DNA of 64,000 nucleotides from Colletotrichum lupini (Eukaryota; Ascomycota; Sordariomycetes; Glomerellales; Glomerellaceae): positions 3,410,001 through 3,474,000 of the forward strand of contig NC_064678.1 in NCBI RefSeq assembly GCF_023278565.1, read 5' to 3'. This document shows positions 36,860-48,100 of the stretch, in pieces. A program made the translations under genes and the position numbers. The notes beneath the pieces were generated by a model. The model did no database searches. It was not told where the DNA came from and was given only the letters and a program-made list of their open reading frames with translations. Position 1 is the first letter of the stretch; every line of letters starts with the position of its first letter.

Positions 36860-38827
36860 GCTTGAGTTCTTCCCTTCCAATTGACAAGGGAATTCGACAA
36901 GATGGGAAAGATAAGCTACGGAACGTATTCTTTCTCGGCACCTGTCGTGCTTCCTTCCCGAGTCTTGTCTCCTCCTTGCTCCCGATCAGTGATCACTGCC
37001 CATTATTGCCTGCCATATCCACACGTTCCGTCCACATGTGCCCCAATTACCCCAATCATCTCGGGTGTCACCTGCTGAGCTGCGCTTGGGCCCTCGACAT
37101 CGACATCTTACATAATCCACAGTCTTCTGCATTCGTACTAGTGTCACCCTCACCCATTATCCCATCACCGCAACGGACATGACCTCCGCCAACCAACAAG
37201 GACACCATCAACATTTACCACCGATTGCAGCCAGATACTATCAACATCTTTTGTGTCCTATGTCTCGGTGTGAGACAAGCCAACAACGAAAATAGACAAG
37301 ACAGTTACACGCAGCCTGGTAAGACGAACACCTCGCAATCTTCCAGAACCAATCGAAACATGCTAGAATCATCTCAACAACCCGCATGCGCGACCGCGAC
37401 CGTCGTTACCCCCGAATCCGGCCCGGAAGAGTTGAGCAATGACGTGCCGCATCGCCTCGAGTCGTCAGCAAGCCCCATGTGTCTTCACCGCAGTTCCCTC
37501 ACGTAGGGCTGACACGATGGATCACGGCGCCCAGGAAAAGCTGCCCATGCCTTCCTTCATTCTGACGACCCCTGGCCAAAGGGACCATTCAAGCCAGCGA
37601 CGGCTCCTCATCCGACGTTACACACGTTACACAGCATTTTCTGTACCTATTCCCTCGGAACTTTCGTGCCCATTTCCAAACTTCCACCGTTACTTCCCTT
37701 TGTTGTGGCTAGATTCCTCTTGACGTCGACGATTGGTCATGTGGACGAACTTGAGCCCGCCTTACGGCTTACGGGAACGGATTATTTTGGAGATAACGAA
37801 ACGGTTAAACCCAGATTTCTGGGTGTCGGCCATGACGGAGTCGGGCATCTTCTTTCCAACCGTCCCGTCTCCTCCACTCCCTCCCACCGTAGGCACCGGA
37901 GGACGGGAGCCACGGCTTGTTCCGCGTGGATTCTGCAAGGATACAGTTGGTCAGCTTCGCGGTCGCAGACTCCCAAGCTGCACCGCTTCCACATTGACGC
38001 GACATGAGCCTTTCACCAGGGATCCGAATCCTACCCCCAACCTCTCTAGCGACGTGCAGCTTTTCGGGGGCCAAAACTGCTAGACATGGCCGGCACATGA
38101 GGAGTTGGTGTGCTGTGAAGGACAAGCTCCACTTGTAGCCGATGACCTCCGCGATCCTCGGCCCGGGGCGACACTCTGCAAGGTGGGAATTCGCCCGACA
38201 AACGTGTAGTATGCTTCGGCCGTGTCCTCGGCCGACCGGTCTCCGCATCCGGATGCTGCCAGTCGACCCGGCGCGTTACGCCGGACCAGTTCTGAAAGAC
38301 CATGACTGGGATCAAACATCCAATGCTCCAAGGCTATTCCCCTGCAGATGCAGGAACTTTTGGAGCAGTTTCCCCGCGTTGCGTGCTTCCCGGTTGAGTC
38401 ATTCGGCTTGTTAGTGCCAACAAGCCAAGGAACCAACTTCTTTCGCCCTTGCGATGACATACCGAAGACCTTCAAATCGAGACGCTTCCCATGATGTTGT
38501 CTGCAGGACCTTATCCCGACTCGATCTATTTCCAGACCACCTGTCATACCAACAGAATTGGACACGGCACATTTCTTACTCTTGCCCATCATCCCATCTA
38601 GCAACCGGATTGTGTCATTGTTTTCGCCCCCCATCAGCCAATTGAATGATAGTTTCGCACCGTCTGTAAGTCTTTTACCCACTTTTATCGTATCGGCTTC
38701 GGCTTCGGCCTCCCACCAGACCTTCATACCTTCCGCTAGACACTACATGACCACTTCCCCATGATCTCGTTGAACCTTGGACTAACAAACTTACAAGCCC
38801 TCAACAACACTTGGAAACCCCGGAACA

Positions 38828-39544
38828 ATGTCTAAGCCACAATTCCGCATCCGCCCAGGAACCTCCGCCGACACGGCAGCCATCGTAGACGTCTACATGG
38901 CCGCCTTCGGCAACGACTGGGCCGTCGACAAGATGCACCCCCGACGCCGCGAGTTTCCCGAGGACTGGCGCGCCGCCGCCCACCGCTACTTCTACGCGCG
39001 CTACTGGGGTCCCGAGCAGCAGCTCTTCCACGTCCTCACCGTTCCAGACCCCGACTCAGCCTCCGGCGAGCGCGTCGCCGCGTTCAGCTGGTGGCGCCGC
39101 CCCTACCCTACCCCGGCCGAGAAGGCCGCGACCGAGGGCTACCTCACCCTCCGCGGCTGGCTGAAGCCCATCTTGCTCGGCATCAACTCCCTCACGGATT
39201 ACCTCTGGCCTCCGAGGTCTCTCGACCCGGCCATGCTCACCATCTTTGACGACACGCACATCGCCTCGGACGTGCTGACGCAGGACCCGGAATACCCGGC
39301 GCGCAAGACGGCGTGGTACCTTTCGACGCTGGCGGTGGCGCCTGGCGATCAGGGGAACGGGTTCGGGTCGCTACTCGTCCGGGAGGGACTGGCGCAGGTG
39401 GACAAGGAAGGCGTGCCGGCGTGGCTTATCGGGCTTGTCGGGGTTGAGCCGTTCTATCAGAGGCTCGGGTTTGTGATCAAGGGGCGGGCGAATGTGGGGA
39501 GGCTTGCGGAGTGGGATGGCGGGTCAATTATGTTTAGGGAGTAA
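38828..39544 (+). CDS. GNAT-family N-acetyltransferase
   Basis: Single exon, 238 residues, ATG at 38828. The N-terminus (RIRPGTSADTAAIVDVYMAAF) is the usual first strand and helix of GNAT proteins. Residues 164-190 carry motif A: a strand (YLSTLAVAP) followed by the acetyl-CoA pyrophosphate loop QGNGFGS (175-181) and its helix. Residues 200-218 (IGLVGVEPFYQRLGF) are motif B with the conserved Tyr. Strong third-position G/C use supports coding. The family transfers acetyl from acetyl-CoA to an amine; the substrate here could be a small molecule, a peptide or a toxin and cannot be inferred. The protein is probably cytosolic, since no targeting signal is seen. Confidence 0.9.
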   Translation: MSKPQFRIRPGTSADTAAIVDVYMAAFGNDWAVDKMHPRRREFPEDWRAAAHRYFYARYWGPEQQLFHVLTVPDPDSASGERVAAFSWWRRPYPTPAEKAATEGYLTLRGWLKPILLGINSLTDYLWPPRSLDPAMLTIFDDTHIASDVLTQDPEYPARKTAWYLSTLAVAPGDQGNGFGSLLVREGLAQVDKEGVPAWLIGLVGVEPFYQRLGFVIKGRANVGRLAEWDGGSIMFRE

Positions 39545-41466
39545 GAGAAAGGTCTACCTTGGACTCTGGAGGTTGAAGCTTTGCACGGCTTCTTGGGTCA
39601 ATGGAATTCATGAATGAGACGACGTATAGATGAAGTCACGGGGTGTATAACTTTATGATATCGAGAGCGACGGGGATTTACTCTTTGATATCTAGCGTTT
39701 ATAGAAGAGTTGGAAGAGAGCAGACAAACACAATGCTGCAACGGCAGTTTGTGCGGTTTGCATGGGCTCATTAATCATACCCAAACCATCGGGAGAGAGA
39801 CCTTTTGTAGGGTGAACTTTACATCTCAACACCCTTTTCCATCCTGTTACAGATAGGCTATCGTTGTGATTGTGCTTAATCCTACACGAAACTAACCCTC
39901 CTATAAAAAAAATACAAAAGGAAAGAGGCGCATTTTATTTACTGAGCGTCAAGTGAAAGTCCTCTAGAGTTGTTGTAAGTGGTGATGGTACAACTCGAGC
40001 TTGTGGAGGTCAAGTCCTCTAGGTTTACCTTTAACCTATTCTGTCTCGAGGATAGGTTTACAGGTGGTGTAGTGGATTGCGCCATTCTGCTGTGAAGAGG
40101 GAGAGAGAGAGGGGTCGGGGTCCGGCACTCTTTTCCAGTAATGTACTACTTTACCTAACCTTTTCGGCGAGATATTTGCCAATAACCACCCATCGAGAAT
40201 CGATCAAGGCAGATTTGCAAGACGGAACGACATCAGACAATGTGAATCGTCCAAGTTTTCCACAGGGGTAGCCTCGGAATCATGCATTCTCTCCCTTGAT
40301 CTATTTCCCCCATTATTCATCTATCAAAAGAAGACACAGCCAACCATGACTTCATTGTTTGGCTATCACATCACATCATTTCACACCAAGGCGTATGGGA
40401 AGGATCTTAGCTTAACTGCGTATTTCATTAGGCTGAGCTATCTAAGCGTTCAAAGCCCTTGCAAGACGAAGCGTTATCAAACGAGGTTCAAGGAAAGTTT
40501 TTTTGGTTTCGCGTCCGCTTCATTCCGCCCTTCAGCCATCTTCCATACTCTCCTCCGGTTCCCTTTCAGATCTAGTCGTCTTTCCACGTGACAACTTGTC
40601 GTTGCTCTGCGACTTGGACTGATTCGTGAGATGTAACGACCCACTGTCAAGAGCGTGAAAGAAGTCAGGGGAAAGAAAAGAAAGAAAGTTGGAGGGGAAA
40701 ACCGTTCCGCAAAACTGACCAATGGCAGAAAACTGCAGAAGAGCTGGAGACGGGTAGAAGCGAAGAGAGAGGAAAACGCGTTGGAGGCAAAAAAGAAGAA
40801 AAAGGAAAAAAAAAAGCAAGAACCGGAAAAGCCAACGCCGATTTCAGGTCCATACTGAATCCCAAAACCCAGTCCCTTCCCATCCGTCCGTCCGCCAGAA
40901 GAACCCACCCAAAACCGCCGACAGCCTCCGTCCGTATTCGTACAAATGCCAGTTCCACTCCCTACCATCACCCGAGTCGTGCTTCCAGATCGACTTTGCT
41001 AGAGGAGCAAAGAGTCGGAATAGTGAAAGAGTTGCCCTGGCCATCTAGGACTTTCTAAAAAAGAAACCCAAAACCGACCCCCGAGTTTTGCTTGTGTCAA
41101 GCGTGTGCCGTTGATCCGTGCGATGTCCAGTCATCCATCATTCGATCGTTGCCAGGGCTGCAGGTACGTGGCCAAGCCCTTGCCGAGAGAGAGAGAGAGA
41201 GAGAGAGATAAAAGAAAGTCCGTGGTGTACAATGTGAATTTTGTTTTCCGCTATTCCTCATGCAAAAACTGGCCGTGCAACGAGAGGAGGAAAAGAGAGA
41301 GAGATAATTAAAGAAAGAGAGAGGTGTAGGAAAACCAAATGACCGCTTGCCGTCCCCCAATGTTGACTCCGATTTTGATGCCGTGTCGACGTGACATGAA
41401 TGCGGGTATAAGGAAGGCCGTTTCAAAAGAGTGCTTGTTTCTTGTCTCGATCTCGGATTGCCCCAA
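39545..41466. other. Intergenic between convergent GNAT and ORP1-like genes
   Basis: About 1.9 kb holding the 3' regions of both flanking genes. The 11-mer AAGTCCTCTAG occurs twice near 39957 and 40012. A GA dinucleotide run lies near 41187-41208, and an A/G-rich stretch near 40655-40830. No gene is recognised. Confidence 0.55.
41187..41208. repeat. GA dinucleotide microsatellite
   Basis: About eleven consecutive GA units, in the probable 3' untranslated region of the minus-strand gene ending at 41467. Confidence 0.8.
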
Positions 41467-44400
41467 TCAATGACGGGTGCCGTCATTCATGGACTGCATG
41501 GGCTGCATGGGTTGCAGAGGCTGCATGGGCGGGGTGGCGTAGGAGGAATGGCGCGAGTGCTCGGGAGTGCGATCATAGCCCTGCTGGTTTGGGGCCACCG
41601 CGAAGCCGTGCGCAGAAGGAGCGCGGTGCATGGCACGGGGTGCGTTCGGGGTGCTCTGGTGACGGGTGTGTCTGTTGGCGCCAACGGGACCAAGGCGAGC
41701 GGCGGGATTCGGCTGGAACGGAGAAGCGCCGTAGGCGTACTGCCGCTGAGGATCCTCATAGTAGTTGGGCTGAGCAGCCTGGGCGAATGGGTTGTCGTGA
41801 GGACGAGGGTAGGTGCCATCGTACTGGTCTTGCGGCTGCTGTTGCTGCGGCTGCTGATCAATCGGGTTGGGGGCGTATCCGTAAGGAGCGAAGCCCGAAG
41901 ACGAGTTGGGTCGGTACGTGGGAGCCTGTCCCTGGTGGAAGCCTCCGCCAATCTCGCTCTGAGATCGCTGGTGGTATGCCCGGCGAGGGTCAGGATAGGT
42001 AGGCATGGTAGTCGAGGTCTCGAGGTGAGAGGCCATGGACTTGCTGCCGCGACGCTGGGGAGTGGGGGCAGGGAGGGGGCCGCCTTGAGGACCGCCGGCA
42101 CCGAAGATGAAGGGGCCGGAGCCCATCTGGGGCTGGCGGTAGTAATCCTCCTCAGGATGGTTCTCGCGGATGTTGCCAAAGGCAGGGCGGTGCGGGATGT
42201 TCATGCGACGCATGCCAGACGGAACCCGAGGCATACCGGGAATCGCATTGCGATCCTCGTAGAAGCCGGCTAGAGATATATCAGTATTCTGGACCCAGTT
42301 TCCGGATGAGAAGGTGTGGTTACTGTCATGGCCCCAGTAGGCATTGGGCTGGCTGACACGTCTAGCCATAGGCATTGCCTCGGGTCTCAAGGCGACACCC
42401 ATCGACTGGGAACGCTTATGAGCAGCGCCGCCGCTTGTCTTGCGCTTGAGGTAGGTCTTGGGCTTCTCATCGGGGCCGTCGCTGCTGATGGTGGGGAGGA
42501 TCTCGATGTCGGGGATCTGGCTCAGGCTGCCACCGTCGATCTCGGTCTTCAGCTGAGCGACAATCTCCTGAATAGCAACAGTGGTGTATCCAGCACCGCA
42601 CTTGCTGAGGAGCCATTCGGGGACGGCAGTGCCGTTGAGCATAGCACCGTCGAGCTGCTCGTCCTCGGACTCATCTTGGTAGGCACGCTTCTTCGACTCC
42701 TTCTTGTCCTCCAATCGCTTCTGCTCTCGCTTGCGGATGGCAAGAGACCAGCTGTTCACCACGCCTGCCTTGCCAGCTCTCTCATTCTCGTCGCTCCACT
42801 GCTGAACTCTGGCGATCTGCTTTTGAACAAGATCGACCTGGAGCTTTGAGTACTCATGGGCGTTGCGGTAACGGCTTCGCTGGTAGTGCTTGCGGCAGAA
42901 ATGAACCCAGACGTGGGCGGGAATCATGCGGGTGCAGAGCTTGTTGCGACCAAAGATGTGCGAGATGGCCTTGCGAGGCTGAGATCCAGTGTCGCAGTTC
43001 TCGATGTACATACACTTGATCTCGTCGCTGCCCGACACGGCAGGGGGAGAATCGGGAGGCGACATACCGTAAGGTTGCTGCTGTTGCGGTGGGAAAGGCG
43101 CGGTTTCTGAAACCGAAGGGAAAGGTTGGAAGGTAGGCGCAGAAATAGCGGCAAAATCGGGCGCGGAAACAGCCCTTTTGTGAGTTCTTGAAGATTGATC
43201 TTGCGGTAATGATAGGTAGTTGAGGTTGTCTTGTTGTTGTTTTGAGTGAGGGCTATTGCTCGATGTAATCAGTAAAGAGTCCAGCTCGGAATGGAGTTTA
43301 AGTAATATTGGGCGGTCTGAATTGTTCGGAGAAAGTAGAAGGAACGAACGATCTCGTTTGCTTGGAGGAAGAACGGAGGAGTTGTGTGATGGAGAGGAAA
43401 GGGGGAAGAGGGATCGAGTCTCCGAACGGTGATTTAAATAGGCTGGAGAAGGATGATTATCGTGATGCTCAAGGCGGTCTCAAGGTGGTGAAAGGGAATT
43501 CGATGTGAATCACAAGGCCTCCTTGGACCGCAGATTCGATTCACAGTCAGATGAAAGGGAAGGAGCGACCCGGTCAGGTCACGTGTGAGATCGCAGTTCG
43601 ATGTGAAGTTCATTCACGTGAGGTCGAGGCTATCGTGAGGTGAATGAAGAGGGTGAAGTGAAGATACGGTAGGTAAAGTGAAACGAATAGTAGTTGGTAA
43701 AATAAAATCAGGATAGGGGAGGTGCGATTGAGTTGAGCCAGGTGATGGAAAAGCGCGATCTGGAGAGTTGAACGCGAACTGCTCCTGGCCAGCGATCTCT
43801 TTCAAACTCAAGACTCATGAGATCGAGGGCGAGATTTGGGAATGAGTAAATCACAAAGCGCATATTTTCACGTACCTCAAACCATCAGTTGGACTTGATC
43901 GGTTGCTACCACCCATACCTCTGGTGATCAAGATAGCATCTGACGGACTGCCTGGTCGCCCAGTCCCCTTCATCGCGGGATCCAAAGCTACTGGATCATG
44001 TTGACCCATCGTTCGTGGGGATGGAGGCTGAACATCAATCATGCCCGGGCCACCCATACCCTGCTGGTGATCGAGTTTTGTGTCAAAAGCCGGTACGTCG
44101 TTCAACAGGGACGTGAACGGCTGAATGCCGCTCACAGTAGATAAGGAGGATATCCTCGAGTGTCCTCCGGATTGATTTGAGGAGGTGTACGATGACAAGC
44201 TGCTGTGGCTGTCGGAGAACTTATGTTTCGGGGATTTGGGAAATCCTCCTGTTACGTGGTGCCCATCATCTTCGCGGGGGAGGTTGGGCCTGGACGAGAT
44301 TAGAATCTACAGGTAAAACGAGAGCACCTTTCTGTAGCATGGAGACTCTTGCAATTCTGACGAGATAATCCCGTGGAAACACAATCGCCTTTCAATGAGG

Positions 44401-45114
44401 TAAGGCCAGCGCAACGGCAGGGAAGACGGCGCCAAGTACTTGCCTTGCTGTTAGTTGAGCATCCGAATCACCGGAAATGCTAGTCCTTGGAAATGTTAGC
44501 CGCTGTGTACTATTAAGAACGATAGTGGAAACTGTCAGGAGCCCAGGCAACCTCCCAAGCTGGCTCACCTTCGGCTAGTCGCAACATGAAGTTGCGACTC
44601 TGGCTCGCCTAGGTATGCCAGGCTTCGCGAGGGAGTCAGTCTACGAGGTCGTCCAAATACACAAGTGCACCAGTGTTGCGCCGAGAACGGGACCATGCAA
44701 TACATACCGGCCAGGGTGGGTACTCGTCATTGGAGTGATGTTGGCGGAATGCGCCATCTCGTGTGCCAGAGAACTGAGAGAGCTGGCCCTAGAATGGCAG
44801 TTCGATGAATGAGCGTCGCAAGAGCTCGTGGAAGCCGACTGATCCACGTCGGATTCGCTGTAGTATGTAGGCTTGGTGTGGGAAGCAGGAAACTTGTTGT
44901 CAAGAGCTAGGTGAAGAGAGTAACCGCCCGCATCCCATGGCGTGCGGTTCCGCGGTGCTCTAGCGTCGCTTGTCCGCCTAGAAGAAGCTGTCTTCTCCGG
45001 GGACGATGTGGTGATTTGTCTTTGGAAAATCGGTACAGAAGTGGTTTCGAGTGAGTTGTCCCGAATAAATGGCTTTTTTCCCGCCGCTACGTTCAGTAGT
45101 GATGTCACGTCCAT
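41467..45114 (-). CDS. ORP1-like fungal protein, putative nuclear regulator
   Basis: Best model: exons 45114..44708, 44289..43876 and 43186..41467 (846 residues). All joins are phase-consistent: intron 1 is GTATGT...TCTAAT...CCAG (418 nt) and intron 2 is GTACGT...CAAG (689 nt, unusually long). Exon 1 starts MDVTSLLN and contains RTPWDAGGYSL; exon 2 is Ser/Gly-rich (KFSDSHSSLSSYTSS); exon 3 opens THKRAVSAPDF. Residues about 331-380 form a compact Cys/His block: Cys332, Cys338, Cys358, His365, His369, Cys371, His374 in CTRMIPAHVWVHFCRKHYQR, which could bind zinc. A Lys-rich segment (about 425-440) could be a nuclear signal. The C-terminal 300 residues are Gln/Pro/Tyr-rich. I recall this block from proteins labelled ORP1-like in filamentous fungi; their function is unknown to me. 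A shorter gene starting at the ATG at 43065 is possible. Confidence 0.72.
44560..44610. repeat. Hairpin flanked by direct repeats inside intron 1
   Basis: AGTCGCAAC and GTTGCGACT (44577-44585 and 44591-44599) form a perfect 9-bp stem with a 5-nt loop. It is flanked by CTGGCTCACCT (44560-44570) and CTGGCTCGCCT (44600-44610). Confidence 0.75.
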
Positions 45115-48100
45115 CGCTCAAGCGCGGACAACGTGGGAGAAGTTTTGTCGCCGAAACGAATCCAGTTTGGCGGTCCCTTGGGGTGGTGACGTGATATGTG
45201 TCCCTGAAAGCTCCCTCTTTTACGTCCGCCGGGTATCGTGATGTTCAGTTCGTAATAGTCCAACTTGTAATCCTCAGTTTAGATGTCGAGAACCTGTCTC
45301 TTGTTGTCGATGATAGTTATTGGTGAGAAGAAGATAATGTCCGATCTCTAGGATCCAGTCCGATACATCGGATACTCGTCGTCTGTTAAACCCAGGTTGC
45401 GAAGGTCGCACAACTAGGGGGACAGGTAGGTAAGGTGACAGTGGTGGGAGGAAGCGTAGGGAAGCGATAAGGTTGATGGGAGATCCCAAAGCTTTTGTGT
45501 GTGGCGCCCGGGAGGCGGGCAGGCGACGAGGGAAGGGGAAGGGGTAGTACAGGAGGCGATGACAAGTTAAGAAGCAAACGATAAGAATATCAGACCTATC
45601 GTTGGGATCGCCGTTTCAGAGTCGCACTGACAGTTCCAAAAGCGGATTGAAACAGCCGAAACACCTTCAAGTCGCCCAGTGGTGTACTTGAAGGGTCATC
45701 CGAAAGGGACTTTAACACCTCTTAGCTTGAACACGCCCTGGCAGTTCGCAGATGTCGGATCGACCTCGAACCGAGAGAAACAGAGCAGAGGAAACAGTGA
45801 CTTCCTCGTACCGTAGCTGAGGCCCCAAAGCTGTACGATCAAGGGGGGTGACGGGTGGCAGTGTCAAAGTAGGAGACGTCGTGCAGACACGCGAGAGTGG
45901 CTTGCCGAACGCTGGTGCGGTTTTTCTAGATTCCTGATGCTCCGAATGCGAGGCTGTTTCCCAAACGTCGTGATCTTGTGCTTCGAGAAGAGTGCGAAGA
46001 CAATTCCAGTCCAAAGGTTGAATCTGAATCGGTGCTCGTTTCCTCCGGGAGTACTTGTCAACAACGGCAAGAGGCTCGGCGAAGTTCGTCAAAGTTTCGT
46101 TTCGGGAGCGCAAGTACTATCATGCCATGGAAGAGGCACACGCCAACCTCGACATAAACCAAATAGTGACAGAATTTTTGGCAGGCTTCGGACAGATGCG
46201 GATGATGTCGAAATGTGAAGGGGGAGTTCAAGGCCAGTGTCCGGAAAGACACAAGAAGAAGAAACAAAAGATAGGACGAATGGTCAGCGAGAGACGGGGA
46301 CGAGCCCGGGGGGTCAGGGACAGAGGTGAAGTAGGGCTGTGCTGAGAACGCATGAAGGGACGGTAGGGGTTGAAGACGGTAGCTGTTTAGGAATCCGGGC
46401 GGAGGGTGTAGAGACGATCACAACAGAAGCAGCAGCAGCTTCGAATGTCATGACTAGGTCAAATACGCTTGAGATGGGTACATGAAAGAAGAAGCAGACG
46501 ACGACGACAGGGACGACGACGGATGGCTGGACCGAGCCCAACCGCAGTCTGTCAGGTCAGGGCTCCCAAGTCTAACAACCACGACCGACGACTAGGCTAG
46601 GGGCAAGGCCCGAAAGCCGCGAGCAAGCATCGGAGGAAAAGATGGGGACAGAGAGGAGGCTCGCAACGGGAGCCAGCATGATCACTGTGCAAGAGAAGAG
46701 TGGGAGAGCTAGTGAATCTGATCAGAGTTTCCACTTGCGGCAACGCAAGGATGCTGGGCATTATGCGTTGAAGGGGAAGGGATGTCGTCGTTGTTTAGAC
46801 TTCCCCACAGTAGGTTTGGGCACGCCGGTGGGAAGAAAAGCCCCCGACTGGCCGCTGGTCTCGACGAGGGTCCATGTCCACTTCCAGGGACAGGGGGGGG
46901 GGCATTGTCTTGAGTTGAGGTGATTTGTGTAACTGGCTCGAGAAGTGGCAGCTTTCACATTTGCTGCTCGGGGCTCTATTATGCTGTGCTGTGCTGTGCT
47001 AGTGCGGGTGCACTGCCTGTAGCTTGTCCATCGTCGGGGACCATCATCCTGCTATCATCCTGCTTCTGCAGAGGGCGCAGGTGAGAACGGTGCTGAGTGG
47101 TGGTTTGCGTACTTTTTTTGGAGGAGGAATGGTTGCCGTGGGAGCTTGGCGTGCTGGTTATTGCTGGTGACTAGGGCGACTCCCCGTGGCCTTGTGCTTG
47201 TTGCTTGTGCATCAGATTGGACCGTAGTAGATCATGGCGTCAGATACTCCGTCTGAACCATGATCTCCGCAGGGGAAACGTCCGGGCAGGGCTTAGATTT
47301 CCAAATAGTTAAGCCGATTGATATAATGGACGTGATATAGGCATGGCAGGGCGGGTGACGGGATCTATCTCAAGTTTGTCGTTCCATTGGCACACTTCAA
47401 GGTCGGCAGAGATGCCGTAAACGAGCGCAGTTGTAGAATGGCTCCTTGCCGTTCTTTCAGGTTGCTCTTCGGTGGTTGTGCTGCGGCTGCTCGGTTGATG
47501 CAAATGGGAGGCCCTGAGGCACAGATTATCCATCGATCTGCAAGCTGAGACCCGGGATTGGGCGTGAAACTTGTCAAGGAAGTGCTTCGTTTGACGAGAC
47601 TGGGATCCGTGATGGAGTGGACCGTGGATGGGGACAAGGGCTCAGGTATGCCATCTCTGACCGGATTGGTATCTGACCGTGGGCTAGAGAGGTGAGGGTG
47701 ATGGGGAGGGGGCCGAATTCCCTGGGCACGCACGCACCAGACCTCGGGCATGTGCAGGTGAATGTTCAGTCGGTCGGGAGAAGCCGAAGCGAGTGCCGGG
47801 GCGCAATTGTTTTGCCCATGTCGCTCGGTGGCCACCGCATGGAGCGTGTTTTGGCTGTCATGACCCCCCTTGGCAATGAGATGTCGATTGGGCGACCATT
47901 GAGTGATACCGTCAAGACGGGTTGGATAGATGCAAGCAACCAGATGAGGCCAGCAAAACCACATGGCTGGGCGCACCAAGACAAGCCATAGGGCGGCCGG
48001 GAGAGGCGATAGGCGGCGGTAGACGGTAGACCCCGCCAACGGCCTAGTACTTCCTTTGTCGCCATTGTGTTGTGTGCTTTGTGCATGTGTTGCGGTTGCA

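Larger units (their letters stand above)
35596..38827. other. Intergenic between divergent Zn2Cys6 and GNAT genes
   Basis: About 3.2 kb that should contain both promoters. It holds small tandem repeats (36360-36380 and 36821-36859) and one exact TACGGAGTA motif at 36086-36094. Open frames up to about 215 codons exist on the minus strand near 38080-38727, but they overlap other frames and show no motif. Confidence 0.55.

Noticed and set aside
41487..42273. Long frames on both strands within the ORP1-like last exon
   Set aside because: They are shadows of the Gln/Pro-rich coding sequence, which connects in frame to the conserved Cys/His block.
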